Shown here in pieces: positions 17,388-26,758 of a stretch of DNA of 64,000 nt. A program made the position numbers and the translations under genes. The notes under the pieces are model-generated. The model had not been told where the DNA came from. It saw only the letters and a program-made list of their open reading frames with translations, and searched no databases. Numbering within the stretch: the stretch's first letter is position 1; the number at the start of each line of letters is the position of its first letter. Source of the DNA: Chromobacterium paludis (GTDB lineage Bacteria > Pseudomonadota > Gammaproteobacteria > Burkholderiales > Chromobacteriaceae); NCBI RefSeq assembly GCF_008275125.1, contig NZ_CP043473.1, positions 496,001 through 560,000 of the forward strand, written 5' to 3'.

Positions 17388-17906
17388 CTAAAGATGGAAT
17401 AATCCGGGCGGATCGCTGCGCTCCAGCTCAAAGCGCAGCAGCGCGGCTTTCAGCGGCAGGCCGCCGGCGTAGCCGGTGAGGCTGCCGTCCGCGCCCAGCA
17501 CGCGGTGGCAGGGCACGATCAGCGCGATGGGGTTGGCGGCGTTGGCGCGGCCTATGGCGCGGGCGCCGTCCGGATTGCCCAGCGCGCGCGCCAGCTCGCC
17601 GTAGCTCATGGTGCAGCCGTAAGGGATGCGCCGCAGCGCTGCCCACACTTGTTGCTGGAACGGCGTGCCGACGGGCGCCAGCGGCAGATCGAAGTCGCGG
17701 CGTTCGCCGGCCTCGTATTGCGCCAGTTGGCGCGCTGTCTCGGCCAGCGCCGCGTCGTCGCGCGGGCAGCCGTGCGCGGCCATCTGCTCCGGCGTCGGGT
17801 TGAAAATCAGCCGGGTCAGCGCGCCGTCGCGGTTCAGCCAGGCGGCTGCCGGGCCGAAGCGGGTGTCGATCAGGCCGTGGACGGCCGTGCGGGAAGAGGG
17901 AGGCAT
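17388..17906 (-). CDS. ogt: Methylated-DNA-protein-cysteine methyltransferase
   Basis: This suicide DNA-repair protein removes O6-alkyl groups from guanine. The 172-residue form has the active-site motif IVPCHRV with Cys133. It also has the helix-turn-helix region IPYGCTMSYGELARALG and the GRANAANP segment. It lacks an Ada-type N-terminal regulatory domain, so it is the Ogt type. The ATG at 17906 is chosen; upstream in-frame ATGs reach into the LysR gene. It lies just downstream of that LysR gene on the same strand (26-bp gap). Confidence 0.93.
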   Translation of the reverse strand: MPPSSRTAVHGLIDTRFGPAAAWLNRDGALTRLIFNPTPEQMAAHGCPRDDAALAETARQLAQYEAGERRDFDLPLAPVGTPFQQQVWAALRRIPYGCTMSYGELARALGNPDGARAIGRANAANPIALIVPCHRVLGADGSLTGYAGGLPLKAALLRFELERSDPPGLFHL

Positions 17907-17932
17907 GGTTGGGCGTGTCGTTTGTTTGATGG

Positions 17933-18841
17933 CTAGGCGCCGCCGGAGACGGCCTCGTCGCAAACTTGTTTCAAGGCGTTTCTGAGCCACTGGTGGGCCG
18001 GGTCCGCGTCCATGCGCGGATGCCACAGCATGGAGACGGTGATCTTCGGCACGGCCAGCGGCAGTTCGAAGCGGACCAGGCCTTCCAAAAGGTAGCCGGT
18101 GTGGCGCGCGGGGACGGTGGCGATCAGCTCGTCGGCGCGGGCCAGGGCCAGCGCGGCGGAAAAGCCGCCGACGGTGACGGCGATGTCGCGCTGCAGCCCC
18201 AAGGCTTGCAGCGCCAGGTCTATGCGGCTGTCTCCTTGATCGCGCCGCGCCACCAGGATGTGGCGGCCGGCGGCGAAGCGCTCGGCGCTGACTGCGCCCC
18301 GCGCCAAGGGGTGCGAGGGCCGCACCACGCCGACGAAGCGGTCGCGGAACAGCGCGCGCGCAATCAATTCCGGCCCGGCGGTGTGGCCGATGACGCCGGT
18401 TTCCAGGTCTACGTCACCCTTGCGCAGCGCTTCGCTGTCCTTGTCCAGCTTCAAGACGAAACGCAGGCGCAGGCCGGGCGCCTCGGCGGCCAGTTTGGCC
18501 AGCAGGGGCGGGCCGAAATTTTCGGCGAAACCGTCGGTGGCGCGCAGCGTGAACGTGCGCCGCAGCGTGGCCAGGTCCAGCGCGGGCTGGGGGCTTAGCG
18601 TGGCCAGCGCCTCGCGCAGCAAGGGGCCGGTACGCTCGCGCAATTCCAGCGCGCGCGGCGTGGGCGCCAGGCCGCGGCCGGCGCGGACCAGCAGCGGGTC
18701 GCCTGTGGCCTGGCGCAGCCGCGACAAGGCGCGGCTCATCGCGGACGGGCTGAGCCGCAGCCGGCGGGCGGCGCGCGCTACGCTGCCTTCGGCCAGCAGC
18801 GCGTCCAGCACGATCAGCAGGTTCAGGTCGGGCAGGTTCAT
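17933..18841 (-). CDS. LysR-family transcriptional regulator, divergent from MFS exporter
   Basis: This 302-residue regulator has an N-terminal LysR helix-turn-helix (residues about 1-60, including GSVARAARRLRLSPSAMSRALSRLR) and a periplasmic-binding-like effector domain. It is divergent from an MFS transporter gene. The 124-bp gap contains a perfect TGCACT-N5-AGTGCA palindrome at 18877-18893, which likely serves as its operator. The effector is unknown; control of the neighbouring exporter is an inference from arrangement. Confidence 0.88.
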   Translation of the reverse strand: MNLPDLNLLIVLDALLAEGSVARAARRLRLSPSAMSRALSRLRQATGDPLLVRAGRGLAPTPRALELRERTGPLLREALATLSPQPALDLATLRRTFTLRATDGFAENFGPPLLAKLAAEAPGLRLRFVLKLDKDSEALRKGDVDLETGVIGHTAGPELIARALFRDRFVGVVRPSHPLARGAVSAERFAAGRHILVARRDQGDSRIDLALQALGLQRDIAVTVGGFSAALALARADELIATVPARHTGYLLEGLVRFELPLAVPKITVSMLWHPRMDADPAHQWLRNALKQVCDEAVSGGA

Positions 18842-18876
18842 GGCCTCACCCTATCACAGTTACATATGGCGTCGCA

Positions 18877-18893
18877 TGCACTGATTAAGTGCA
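18877..18893. promoter_or_regulatory. Palindromic LysR-type operator
   Basis: TGCACT-GATTA-AGTGCA is a perfect 6-5-6 inverted repeat between the divergent LysR and MFS genes. It begins 36 bp from the LysR start. Confidence 0.6.
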
Positions 18894-18965
18894 AACCATG
18901 CGTCTTCCGCTGGTGTGATGCCGGGCCTAGGCTTGAGACGGAATCTGAACCTAGGGGAGCGCATC

Positions 18966-20402
18966 ATGGAAGATATTTCGAACCACGGCGGCGCATCGCC
19001 GCTTGGGCGCATGGCCAGCTTGTCGCTGGCAGTGTTGTTGGCCGCGCTGGGCACCAGCATCGCCAATGTGGCGCTGCCCACTTTGTCGCTGCGCTTCGGC
19101 GTGTCCTTCCAGCAAGTGCAATGGGTGGTGTTGGCGTATTTATTGGCCAGCACCGCCTTGATCGTCGGCGCGGGACGCTTGGGCGATCTGCTGGGGCGGC
19201 GACGCTTGCTGCTGGGCGGCTTGCTGCTGTTTGCCGCGGCTTCCTTGGCCGCCGGCCTGGCCTCGTTTCCGGCCTTGATCGCGGCCCGCGCCGCGCAAGG
19301 CCTGGGCGCGGCCGTGATGATGGCGTTGAGCATGGCTTTTGTCGCCGACATCCTGCCCAGGGAACGCATCGGGCGGGCCATGGGCTGGCTGGGCGCCATG
19401 TCGGCGGTGGGCACGGCGCTGGGGCCTTCGCTGGGCGGCGCGCTGGTTGCGGCCCTGGGCTGGCGCAGCATCTTCTTCTTATTGGCCGCGTTGGCGGTTT
19501 TGGCCTACGCGCTGGCGCGGCGCAGCCTGCCGGAGATGGGCCATGTGGCTTCGCGCGGGACGGGCGGCTTCGACCGTCCCGGCACCGTCTTGCTGGCGCT
19601 GGCCGCGACCGCCTACGCCATGGCGATGACCACTGGACGCGGCCATTTCGGCGCGCTCAACGCCGCCTGGCTGGCGGCGGCGCTGGCCGGGGGCATGCTC
19701 TTCATCTGGCGGCAGCGGCGGGCCGAAGCGCCGCTGCTGCGGCTGGACATGCTGCGCGATCCGACGCTGAGCGGCGGCATGGCGATGAGCGGCCTGGTGG
19801 CGACGGTGATGATGGCGACGTTGGTGGTCGGCCCGTTTTATCTGGCGCGCGGCCTGGGGCTGGGCACGGCGGCAGTGGGCTTGGCGATGTCGGCGGGTCC
19901 GCTGCTGTCCGCGCTGTCTGGGTTGCCGGCCGGCGCGGCGGTGGACCGTTTCGGCGCGCGCGGGATGGCTTTGACAGGTTTGCTGGCAATGTTGGGCGGC
20001 GCTGTGGCCTTGAGTCTGACGCCGGCGGCCAGGGGCGTGCCCGGTTATATCGCCGCGCTGTTGTTGCTGACTGTCGGCTACGCCCAGTTCCAGGCGGCCA
20101 ATAATACCCAGGTGATGGCCGGCAGCGGAGCGGACAAGCGCGGCCTGGTTTCCGGCCTGCTCAATCTCGCGCGCAATCTGGGCCTGCTGAGCGGGGCCGG
20201 GGCGATGGGCGCGGTATTCGCCGCCGCGGCCGGAACGGACAAGCTGGCGACGGCCGCGCCGGACGCCGTCGCCCATGGCATGCACGCGGCCTTCGCCGTC
20301 GCGGCAGGCTTGATCGCCTTGGCCTTGGCTATTGCGCTGAGCGCTTGGCGGGCCCCGACGAACGCCGCCGCGGGACGCCGCGCGCAAGGAGGCGCGCGCT
20401 AG
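18966..20402 (+). CDS. MFS transporter, EmrB/QacA (DHA2)-like
   Basis: This 478-residue inner-membrane exporter has about 14 hydrophobic helices. The motif A-like loop GRLGDLLGRRR follows helix 2, and a motif C-like stretch, GTALGPSLGGAL, lies in helix 5. DHA2 members pump drugs or small metabolites with proton antiport. The ATG at 18966 has a GGGGAGCG ribosome site; an earlier in-frame ATG at 18915 is weaker. The divergent LysR gene and palindrome suggest effector-induced expression. Substrate unknown. Confidence 0.87.
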   Translation: MEDISNHGGASPLGRMASLSLAVLLAALGTSIANVALPTLSLRFGVSFQQVQWVVLAYLLASTALIVGAGRLGDLLGRRRLLLGGLLLFAAASLAAGLASFPALIAARAAQGLGAAVMMALSMAFVADILPRERIGRAMGWLGAMSAVGTALGPSLGGALVAALGWRSIFFLLAALAVLAYALARRSLPEMGHVASRGTGGFDRPGTVLLALAATAYAMAMTTGRGHFGALNAAWLAAALAGGMLFIWRQRRAEAPLLRLDMLRDPTLSGGMAMSGLVATVMMATLVVGPFYLARGLGLGTAAVGLAMSAGPLLSALSGLPAGAAVDRFGARGMALTGLLAMLGGAVALSLTPAARGVPGYIAALLLLTVGYAQFQAANNTQVMAGSGADKRGLVSGLLNLARNLGLLSGAGAMGAVFAAAAGTDKLATAAPDAVAHGMHAAFAVAAGLIALALAIALSAWRAPTNAAAGRRAQGGAR

Positions 20403-20516
20403 ACGCTTGTCTTGCCGGCGCGGCCGCTTCCGCCTAGCATTTCCTGGCAGGACGCCCATGCCGCTCGGCATGGGCTGGCCGATTGACGGCCGCGCCAGCC
20501 GCGGCAAGGGGACACA

Positions 20517-20876
20517 ATGCATGTAATCGCGGATGGCATCGTCGCGCTGGTGGCGCTGTTGCACGTTTATTTCCTGGTGCTGGAAATGTTTCTGTGGGAC
20601 AAGCCGCTGGGCATGAAGACTTTCCGGCTGACGCCGGAACGGGCGCGCGACACCAAGGTTCTGGCCGCCAACCAGGGTCTGTACAACGGTTTCCTGGCCG
20701 CCGGCCTGCTGTGGGGCTTGTCGCTGGGCGCGGCCGGCTTCCAGATCAAACTGTTCTTCCTGGCCTGCGTGCTGGCGGCCGGCGTGTTCGGCGCCGCCAC
20801 CGTCAACCGGCGCATCTTGTTCGTGCAGGGGCTGCCGGCGGCGGCGGGGCTGGTTTTGCTGCTGCTGGGGCGATAA
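20517..20876 (+). CDS. DUF1304-family small membrane protein
   Basis: This 119-residue protein has four predicted membrane helices. It carries the DUF1304 hallmarks: an N-terminal LHVYFLVLEMFLW segment and the NQGLYNGFLA motif after the first helix. The family is widespread with no established function. An AGGGGACA ribosome site precedes the ATG. A perfect 9-bp GC-rich hairpin (20454-20475) lies in the gap after the MFS gene. It converges with the serine-hydrolase gene, 7 bp away. Confidence 0.88.
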   Translation: MHVIADGIVALVALLHVYFLVLEMFLWDKPLGMKTFRLTPERARDTKVLAANQGLYNGFLAAGLLWGLSLGAAGFQIKLFFLACVLAAGVFGAATVNRRILFVQGLPAAAGLVLLLLGR

Positions 20877-20883
20877 GCCAGGC

Positions 20884-22077
20884 TCAGGCCAGTTGGCGAT
20901 AGATGGCTGCGGCCAATTGGCGCGGATAGTCGCCGAACAGGCCTTCCAGCGCGGTATTGCTGAGCATGACCACGGAGAGCCGGGCGGCGGGATCGACGAA
21001 GAAACTGTTGCCGTAGACGCCGCCCCAGCCGAAGGTGCCCACCGCTTGCGGCGCGCTGGCGGCCTCGGGATCGCGCAGCACGCTGAAGCCCAGGCCGAAT
21101 CCCATGCCCGGTCCGACATCGGTTTCCGCCAGATGGGCGACGGCGTCGCGCGTCATCAGGCCGGCGGACTCGGCTGACAAGATGGGCGCGCCGCCCTGGC
21201 GCACCGCTTCCAGAAAACGCAGGTAATCGCGGGCGTTGCCCAACATGCCGCAACCGCCGGACAGGTAGGCGTCGGGATGGAAAGCCCGCGCCGGCTGGTA
21301 ATGGATGGCGCCGGCGCCGGCGCCGGGCAGGGACAGCCATTCGCTGTCGCGCATCGGTCGCGCCGGCTCTCCCGTTTGTTCGTTGTCGGCATAGGGTTTG
21401 GCCAGCCGGGCCGGCTCGTCGATCCGGAAGCGGGTGTCGAGCATGCCCAGCGGGCCGGTGACGTGGCGCGAGACGATGCATTCCAAGTTTTCTCCGCACA
21501 AGGCTTCCAGCGCGCCGCCCAATACGTCTGCGGCCAAGGAGTAGGCCCAGGACGCGCCGGGTTCGAATAGCAGCGCCTGCGACGACAGTCGGCACAGATT
21601 CTCCTCCAGGCTGAGCACGGACAGATCCAAGCCGTCAGACACGCCGGCGGCGCGATAAGGCTGGTTGTCCGGCAGGCCGAAGCCATAGCGCAGGCCGGCC
21701 GTGTGGCTCAGCAGGTGGCGGATGCGGATATCGGCCTCGGCGCCGTCCGGCTGGCGCGGCCGGAAATAGGGCAGCAGCTCGCGCACCGGCAAGTCTAGCG
21801 CCAGCGCGCCTTGCTCGATCAAGGCCAGCGCGGCGGCCGATACCAAGGGCTTGGTCATGCTGGCCAGGCGGAACAGCGTGTCCGGGCTTACGGCGACGCC
21901 CCGCTCGCGATCCGCCATGCCGGCGTGGCGCTCATAAATCAGCTTGCCATCCAGGGCGATGGCCACGTTGGCGCCGACGATGCGGCCGCTGGCGACGGCC
22001 TGGTCGATGACGGCGTCGAGTTCTGGACGCAGTTTGGTTGAGACAGTTTCTGGCAGGGCTGGGGCGTGGAAGCGCAT
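20884..22077 (-). CDS. Beta-lactamase-family serine hydrolase (class C-like esterase)
   Basis: This 397-residue protein of the beta-lactamase/D-Ala-D-Ala carboxypeptidase fold has the SxxK motif Ser73-Met-Thr-Lys76, a YSL version of the Tyr motif (PGASWAYSLAAD) and a C-terminal GTFGWGG-VYG segment in place of KTG. It lacks a signal peptide from the chosen ATG at 22077, so a cytoplasmic EstB-type esterase is more likely than a periplasmic beta-lactamase. It is downstream of a LysR gene on the same strand. Substrate unknown. Confidence 0.85.
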   Translation of the reverse strand: MRFHAPALPETVSTKLRPELDAVIDQAVASGRIVGANVAIALDGKLIYERHAGMADRERGVAVSPDTLFRLASMTKPLVSAAALALIEQGALALDLPVRELLPYFRPRQPDGAEADIRIRHLLSHTAGLRYGFGLPDNQPYRAAGVSDGLDLSVLSLEENLCRLSSQALLFEPGASWAYSLAADVLGGALEALCGENLECIVSRHVTGPLGMLDTRFRIDEPARLAKPYADNEQTGEPARPMRDSEWLSLPGAGAGAIHYQPARAFHPDAYLSGGCGMLGNARDYLRFLEAVRQGGAPILSAESAGLMTRDAVAHLAETDVGPGMGFGLGFSVLRDPEAASAPQAVGTFGWGGVYGNSFFVDPAARLSVVMLSNTALEGLFGDYPRQLAAAIYRQLA

Positions 22078-22153
22078 ATCGAGTGCGGGCGAAGATTTAT
22101 GATTATGGAATGATGTGCCCTGACGCGCTGTCAAGGTCAAGCCGTCATACCGT

Positions 22154-23065
22154 TTATGCCGGATGTTTCTCCAGTTCTTGCAAAAACCTCTCCAGCACCA
22201 GATTGGCGCGCCGCCCCCTGCGCACTGCCAGCGCCAGCGGCGCGTCGTAATGGCAGATGTCCGGCAGCAGCGGCCGCATCATGCCCTGGGCCACCCAGCC
22301 GGCGGCGAAATGGTCCGGCAGGTAGCCGATGTAGCGGCCGCTGAGGATCAAAAACGCGATGCCTTCGCGGTCGGACGCGGTGGCGGCCGGGCTGAGCCGC
22401 TGTTGCAGCGTTTGGCCCTGCGGCGGCAGCCGGTAGGCCGGCGCGACGGCGTCGGCGGCGGCGAGAGCCGCCTCGGTCAAGGCGTGGTCCGGCCGGCTGA
22501 ACAGCGGATGCTCGCGGCTGCAGTACAGCTGCGAGCGCTCCTCGTACAGCGGCAGGTAGTCCAGGCCTGACAGCGGCTGAATCAGCGGCACCACGCCGGC
22601 GTGCAGCTGGCCGTCCAGCAGCCCGGTTTCGATGTCGTTGGGCGTCATCATGCCGATGGAGATTTTCACTTCCGGACCCTGTTCGCTCAGCGCTTTCAGC
22701 GCGCCCGTGACGCGCATCTTGGGCATCGTCACCAGATTGTTGACGATGCCGATGTTCAGCTCGCCGCGCAGCTGGCGGTGCAGCAGGTTGACCTCGCTGC
22801 GAAAGTCCTCCAGCGCCGCCAGCAGGGTCTGGCTGGCGCGCAGCACCTCGCGGCCCTCGTCTGTCAGCGCGAAGCCGGCGCGTCCGCGCTGGCACAGCCG
22901 GATGCCGAGACGTTTTTCCAGGTCTCCCATTTGCAGGCTGATGGCGGAGCGGCTGATGCCCAACACGCCTTCGGCGGCGGAAAAGCCGCCGCACTCGGCC
23001 ACGGTGCGGAACAGCCGCAGCAGACGGATTTCAAAGTCGCTGACTTGCCCGAGCGTGCGTTTCAT
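22154..23065 (-). CDS. LysR-family regulator, probably of beta-alanine catabolism
   Basis: This 303-residue LysR protein has an N-terminal helix-turn-helix with GGFSAAEGVLGISRSAIS. It is divergent from bauA, with about 100 bp of AT-rich DNA between. In Pseudomonas the LysR gene bauR is next to bauA and activates it with beta-alanine; the same job is inferred here. The effector domain follows the usual two-lobe plan. Confidence 0.82.
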   Translation of the reverse strand: MKRTLGQVSDFEIRLLRLFRTVAECGGFSAAEGVLGISRSAISLQMGDLEKRLGIRLCQRGRAGFALTDEGREVLRASQTLLAALEDFRSEVNLLHRQLRGELNIGIVNNLVTMPKMRVTGALKALSEQGPEVKISIGMMTPNDIETGLLDGQLHAGVVPLIQPLSGLDYLPLYEERSQLYCSREHPLFSRPDHALTEAALAAADAVAPAYRLPPQGQTLQQRLSPAATASDREGIAFLILSGRYIGYLPDHFAAGWVAQGMMRPLLPDICHYDAPLALAVRRGRRANLVLERFLQELEKHPA

Positions 23066-23163
23066 AAGTTGAGTTTATATTTATCTGAACGTAAGAAAGA
23101 TAGCATTTAACTCACGCAATGTCCGCGGCATGCTGTGGGATATCGATGCCAAAGGTGCCCGAC

Positions 23164-24501
23164 ATGACCCCGCTCACCACCCGTTCCGAATTCCCCTCTC
23201 TCGACCTGCGCGCGCACTGGATGCCGTTCAGCGCCAACCGCAACTTCCAGCGTGATCCGCGGCTGATCGTGGCCGGCGAGGGCAACTATCTGACCGACGC
23301 CGACGGCCGCCGCATCTTCGACAGCCTGTCCGGCCTGTGGTGCTGCGGCGCCGGGCACAGCCGCAAGGAGATCGCCGAGGCAGTGTATCGCCAGCTGTCC
23401 ACGCTGGACTATTCGCCCGGCTTCCAGTTTGGCCACCCGCTGTCGTTCAAGCTGGCCGAGCGCATGGCGGCGATGGCGCCGGGCGATCTGAACCACGTGT
23501 TCTTCACCAACTCCGGCTCCGAATGCGCCGACACCACGGTGAAGATGGCGCGCGCCTACTGGCGGCTGAAGGGCCAGGCCTCCAAGACCAAGCTGATCGG
23601 CCGCGCCCGCGGCTACCACGGCGTCAATATCGCCGGCACCAGCCTGGGCGGCATCAACGGCAACCGCAAGCTGTTCGGCCCCTTGATGGACGCGGACCAC
23701 CTGCCGCATACCTTGCTGCCGGCCAACGCCTTCAGCCTCGGCCTGCCGGCGCAGGGCGCGGAGCTGGCCGATGACTTGCTGCGGCTGATCGAGCTGCACG
23801 ACGCGTCCAATATCGCCGCGGTGATCGTGGAGCCGATGGCCGGTTCCGCCGGCGTCATCGTGCCGCCGCTGGGCTATCTGCAACGCCTGCGGGAGATTTG
23901 CACCCAGCACGGCATCCTGCTGATTTTCGACGAGGTGATCACCGGTTTTGGCCGCACCGGCAAGCTGTTCGGCGCGGACTATTTCGGCGTGACGCCGGAC
24001 ATCATGAATGTGGCCAAGCAGCTGACCAACGGCGCGGTGCCTATGGGCGCGGTCATCGCCAGCAGCGAAATCTACGAGGCCTTCATGGCGCAGGGCACGC
24101 CGGAATACGCGGTGGAGTTTGCTCATGGCTACACCTATTCCGCGCATCCGGTGGCCTGCGCGGCGGCGCTGGCGGCGCTGGACGTGCTGGAGAACGAAAA
24201 CCTGGTGGCGAGGGTGGCTGAGCTGGCGCCGCACTTCGAGCGTGGCATCCACGGCCTGAAAGGCCTGCCGCACGTGGCGGATATCCGCAACTGCGGCCTG
24301 GCCGGCGCGGTGCAGCTGGCGCCGCGTGGCGGCGACGCCATCGTGCGGCCGTACGAGGCGGCGATGGCGCTGTGGCGCAAGGGTTTCTACGTCCGTTACG
24401 GCGGCGACGCGCTGCAGTTCGGCCCGCCGTTCACCACCACGCCGCAAGAGCTGGACAGCCTGTTCGACGCCGTCGGCGAGACGCTGGCCAAGCTGGCCTG
24501 A
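23164..24501 (+). CDS. bauA: Beta-alanine (omega-amino acid):pyruvate transaminase
   Basis: This class-III PLP aminotransferase converts beta-alanine and pyruvate to malonate semialdehyde and alanine. The 445-residue protein has the GRARGYHGVN and FDEVITGFGRTG segments. The PLP lysine is Lys285 in NVAKQLTNG, and the C-terminal end is of the family type. Sequence motifs match the Pseudomonas omega-amino-acid transaminase group. The ATG at 23164 is chosen because it matches the family start; in-frame ATGs at 23119 and 23146 exist. The next gene, mmsA, takes the semialdehyde product. Confidence 0.85.
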   Translation: MTPLTTRSEFPSLDLRAHWMPFSANRNFQRDPRLIVAGEGNYLTDADGRRIFDSLSGLWCCGAGHSRKEIAEAVYRQLSTLDYSPGFQFGHPLSFKLAERMAAMAPGDLNHVFFTNSGSECADTTVKMARAYWRLKGQASKTKLIGRARGYHGVNIAGTSLGGINGNRKLFGPLMDADHLPHTLLPANAFSLGLPAQGAELADDLLRLIELHDASNIAAVIVEPMAGSAGVIVPPLGYLQRLREICTQHGILLIFDEVITGFGRTGKLFGADYFGVTPDIMNVAKQLTNGAVPMGAVIASSEIYEAFMAQGTPEYAVEFAHGYTYSAHPVACAAALAALDVLENENLVARVAELAPHFERGIHGLKGLPHVADIRNCGLAGAVQLAPRGGDAIVRPYEAAMALWRKGFYVRYGGDALQFGPPFTTTPQELDSLFDAVGETLAKLA

Positions 24502-24534
24502 ACCGATGTCCCATTCAATAAAAGAGAAGCTGAC

Positions 24535-26028
24535 ATGACGACTGTGCAACACCTGATCCACGGCGAGGCCTGCGACGGCGGCAGCCGCCGCGCGCCGGTC
24601 TTCAACCCGTCCACCGGCGAAGCCGTCGCCGACGTGCCATTGGCCGACGCCGCCGCCGTGGCGCAGGCGGTGGCGGCCGCGCAGGCGGCGTTCCCGGCCT
24701 GGCGCGACACCCCGCCGGCCAAGCGCGCGCAAGTGCTGTTTCGCTTCAAGCAGCTGCTGGAGCGGCATGAGGCCGACATCGTGCCGTTGATCAGCCGCGA
24801 GCACGGCAAGACCCTGGAAGACGCCGCCGGCGAGCTGAAGCGCGGCATCGAGAATGTGGAATACGCCTGCGCCGCCCCGGAGCTGCTGAAGGGCGAATAC
24901 AGCCGCAACGCCGGCCCCGGCATCGACGCCTGGAGCGATTTCCAGCCGCTGGGCGTGGTGGCCGGCATCACCCCGTTCAACTTCCCGGCCATGGTGCCGC
25001 TGTGGATGTATCCGCTGGCCATCGCCTGCGGCAATACCTTTGTGCTGAAGCCATCTGAGCGCGACCCCAGCTCCACGCTGCTGATCGCCCGTTTGCTGCA
25101 TGAAGCCGGCCTGCCCCCTGGCGTGCTCAACGTGGTGCACGGCGACAAGGAGGCGGTGGACGCGCTGCTGGCCGCGCCGGAGGTCAAGGCCGTCAGCTTC
25201 GTCGGCTCCACGCCCATCGCCGAATACATCTACGCCGAGGGCAGCCGCCGCGGGAAGCGGGTGCAGGCCTTGGGCGGCGCCAAGAACCACGCGGTGGTGT
25301 TGCCGGACGCAGATCTCGACAACGCCGCCAGCGCCTTGATGGGCGCGGCCTATGGCTCCTGCGGCGAGCGCTGCATGGCCATCTCCGTGGCCGTCTGCGT
25401 CGGCGATCAGGCGGCCGACGCGCTGATCGCCAAGCTGACGCCGCAGATCCAGGCCTTGAAAGTGGGGCCGGGCACCTCGCCGGGCCTGGACATGGGCCCG
25501 CTGGTGACGCGCGCCCATCTGGACAAGGTCAGCGGCTACATCGCCGACGGCGTGGCGGCCGGAGCGGAGCTGGTGGTGGACGGGCGGGGCATCGCGGTGC
25601 CGGGACATGAGGGCGGCTTCTTCCTTGGCGGCTGCCTGTTTGACCGCGTGACGCCGGACATGCGCATCTATCGGGAAGAAATCTTCGGCCCGGTGCTGTG
25701 CGTGGTGCGCGTGAACAGCTTGGAAGAGGCCATCGCGCTGATCAACGCCCACGAATACGGCAATGGCACCTGCATCTTCACCCGCGACGGCGAGGCGGCG
25801 CGCTTGTTCGCCGATACGGTGGAAGTGGGCATGGTGGGCATCAACGTGCCGTTGCCGGTGCCGGTGGCTTACCACAGCTTCGGCGGCTGGAAGCGGTCGC
25901 TGTTCGGCGACTTGCACGCTTATGGCCCGGACGGCGTGCGCTTTTACACCCGGCGCAAGGCAATCACCCAGCGTTGGCCGCAGCGCGCCAGCCACGAGGC
26001 CTCGCAGTTCGCGTTTCCCAGCTTGTAG
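24535..26028 (+). CDS. mmsA: CoA-acylating (methyl)malonate-semialdehyde dehydrogenase
   Basis: This ALDH-superfamily enzyme of 497 residues oxidises malonate or methylmalonate semialdehyde with NAD and CoA to acetyl- or propionyl-CoA. The catalytic Cys280 lies in GERCMAIS, and the NAD-site SFVGST motif and [11 protein letters not shown] segment are visible. CoA-dependent MmsA lacks the usual general-base Glu of hydrolytic ALDHs; I see a GGAKNH segment where that residue would be. It starts 33 bp after bauA, so the pair forms a beta-alanine degradation operon. Confidence 0.9.
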   Translation: MTTVQHLIHGEACDGGSRRAPVFNPSTGEAVADVPLADAAAVAQAVAAAQAAFPAWRDTPPAKRAQVLFRFKQLLERHEADIVPLISREHGKTLEDAAGELKRGIENVEYACAAPELLKGEYSRNAGPGIDAWSDFQPLGVVAGITPFNFPAMVPLWMYPLAIACGNTFVLKPSERDPSSTLLIARLLHEAGLPPGVLNVVHGDKEAVDALLAAPEVKAVSFVGSTPIAEYIYAEGSRRGKRVQALGGAKNHAVVLPDADLDNAASALMGAAYGSCGERCMAISVAVCVGDQAADALIAKLTPQIQALKVGPGTSPGLDMGPLVTRAHLDKVSGYIADGVAAGAELVVDGRGIAVPGHEGGFFLGGCLFDRVTPDMRIYREEIFGPVLCVVRVNSLEEAIALINAHEYGNGTCIFTRDGEAARLFADTVEVGMVGINVPLPVPVAYHSFGGWKRSLFGDLHAYGPDGVRFYTRRKAITQRWPQRASHEASQFAFPSL

Positions 26029-26057
26029 CCTGGCGTAGGCTTTCCCCCTCTCCCCAA

Positions 26058-26082
26058 CCCCTCTCCCACGGGGGGAGAGGGG
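26058..26082. repeat. CCCCTCTCCC inverted repeat after mmsA
   Basis: A 10-bp perfect arm pair sits around 5 bp of loop. A related but imperfect copy lies at 26185-26228. Such gagagggg hairpins are dispersed intergenic repeats in many proteobacteria and may also terminate mmsA. Confidence 0.55.
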
Positions 26083-26184
26083 CTCACAGGCGGTTGGCGT
26101 AATCCGGGTCATGGCCTAGCGTGTGCTGGGATATGGCTGGGGCGATGAGTCGGTTCCGGACCGGAGGGCAACCCTGCCGGCATT

Positions 26185-26228
26185 CCGCCCTCTCTCCTTG
26201 CGGGAGCGGGGCCGGGGGAGAGGGGCGG
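26185..26228. repeat. Second, imperfect copy of the gagagggg hairpin
   Basis: CCGCCCTCTCTCC is matched imperfectly by GGGGAGAGGGGCGG. Together with the copy at 26058-26082 it fills most of the 254-bp gap before the SRPBCC gene. Confidence 0.45.
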
Positions 26229-26282
26229 TTTACCGCGCATGCGCTATGCTGACATTCCCAATGTCATGAGCCAGGAGCCGCC

Positions 26283-26726
26283 ATGCCGAACACGATACGT
26301 CTGCACCGCGTGCTGAGCGCGCCGCCGGCGCGCGTCTACCGCGCCTTCCTCGATCCGCTGGCCCTGGCCAAGTGGCTGCCGCCGGAGGGATTCGTCTGCC
26401 AGGTGTTGGAGCACGATGCCCGCGTCGGCGGCGCTTACAAGATGGAGTTCACCGCCTTCTCCAGCGGGCGGAAGCATGCCTTCGGCGGCCGTTATCTGGA
26501 GCTGGCCGAGGGCGAGCGCATCCGTTACAGCGACCGCTTCGACGACGCCGGCTTGCCGGGCGAGATGGTTACCACCATCGTCTTGCAGGCGTTGGACTGC
26601 GGCGCCGACCTGTCTATCGTCCAGGAGGGCATTCCCGACGCGATTCCGCCGGAAAACTGCTACCTGGGCTGGCAGCAGTCGTTGAATCAATTGGCCCAGC
26701 TGGTGGAGACCGATACCGGCGCTTGA
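26283..26726 (+). CDS. SRPBCC/AHSA1-like polyketide-cyclase-fold protein
   Basis: This 147-residue protein opens with the family start HRVLSAPPARVYRAFLDPLALAKWLPP, then GGAYKMEF, the Bet v 1-like hydrophobic-cavity fold used by AHSA1/START-type proteins. The ligand and role are unknown. A GGAGCCGCC stretch precedes the ATG. It stands alone between the repeat-rich gap after mmsA and a structured intergenic region. Confidence 0.8.
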   Translation: MPNTIRLHRVLSAPPARVYRAFLDPLALAKWLPPEGFVCQVLEHDARVGGAYKMEFTAFSSGRKHAFGGRYLELAEGERIRYSDRFDDAGLPGEMVTTIVLQALDCGADLSIVQEGIPDAIPPENCYLGWQQSLNQLAQLVETDTGA

Positions 26727-26758
26727 GCGGTTGTTTGCAAGCGTCAGCCAAAAAGGAG

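Noticed and set aside
23164..24501. The well-known Chromobacterium omega-transaminase used in biocatalysis
   Set aside because: The N-terminal and internal motifs differ from the sequence I recall for that enzyme; the beta-alanine:pyruvate type fits better, especially beside mmsA.
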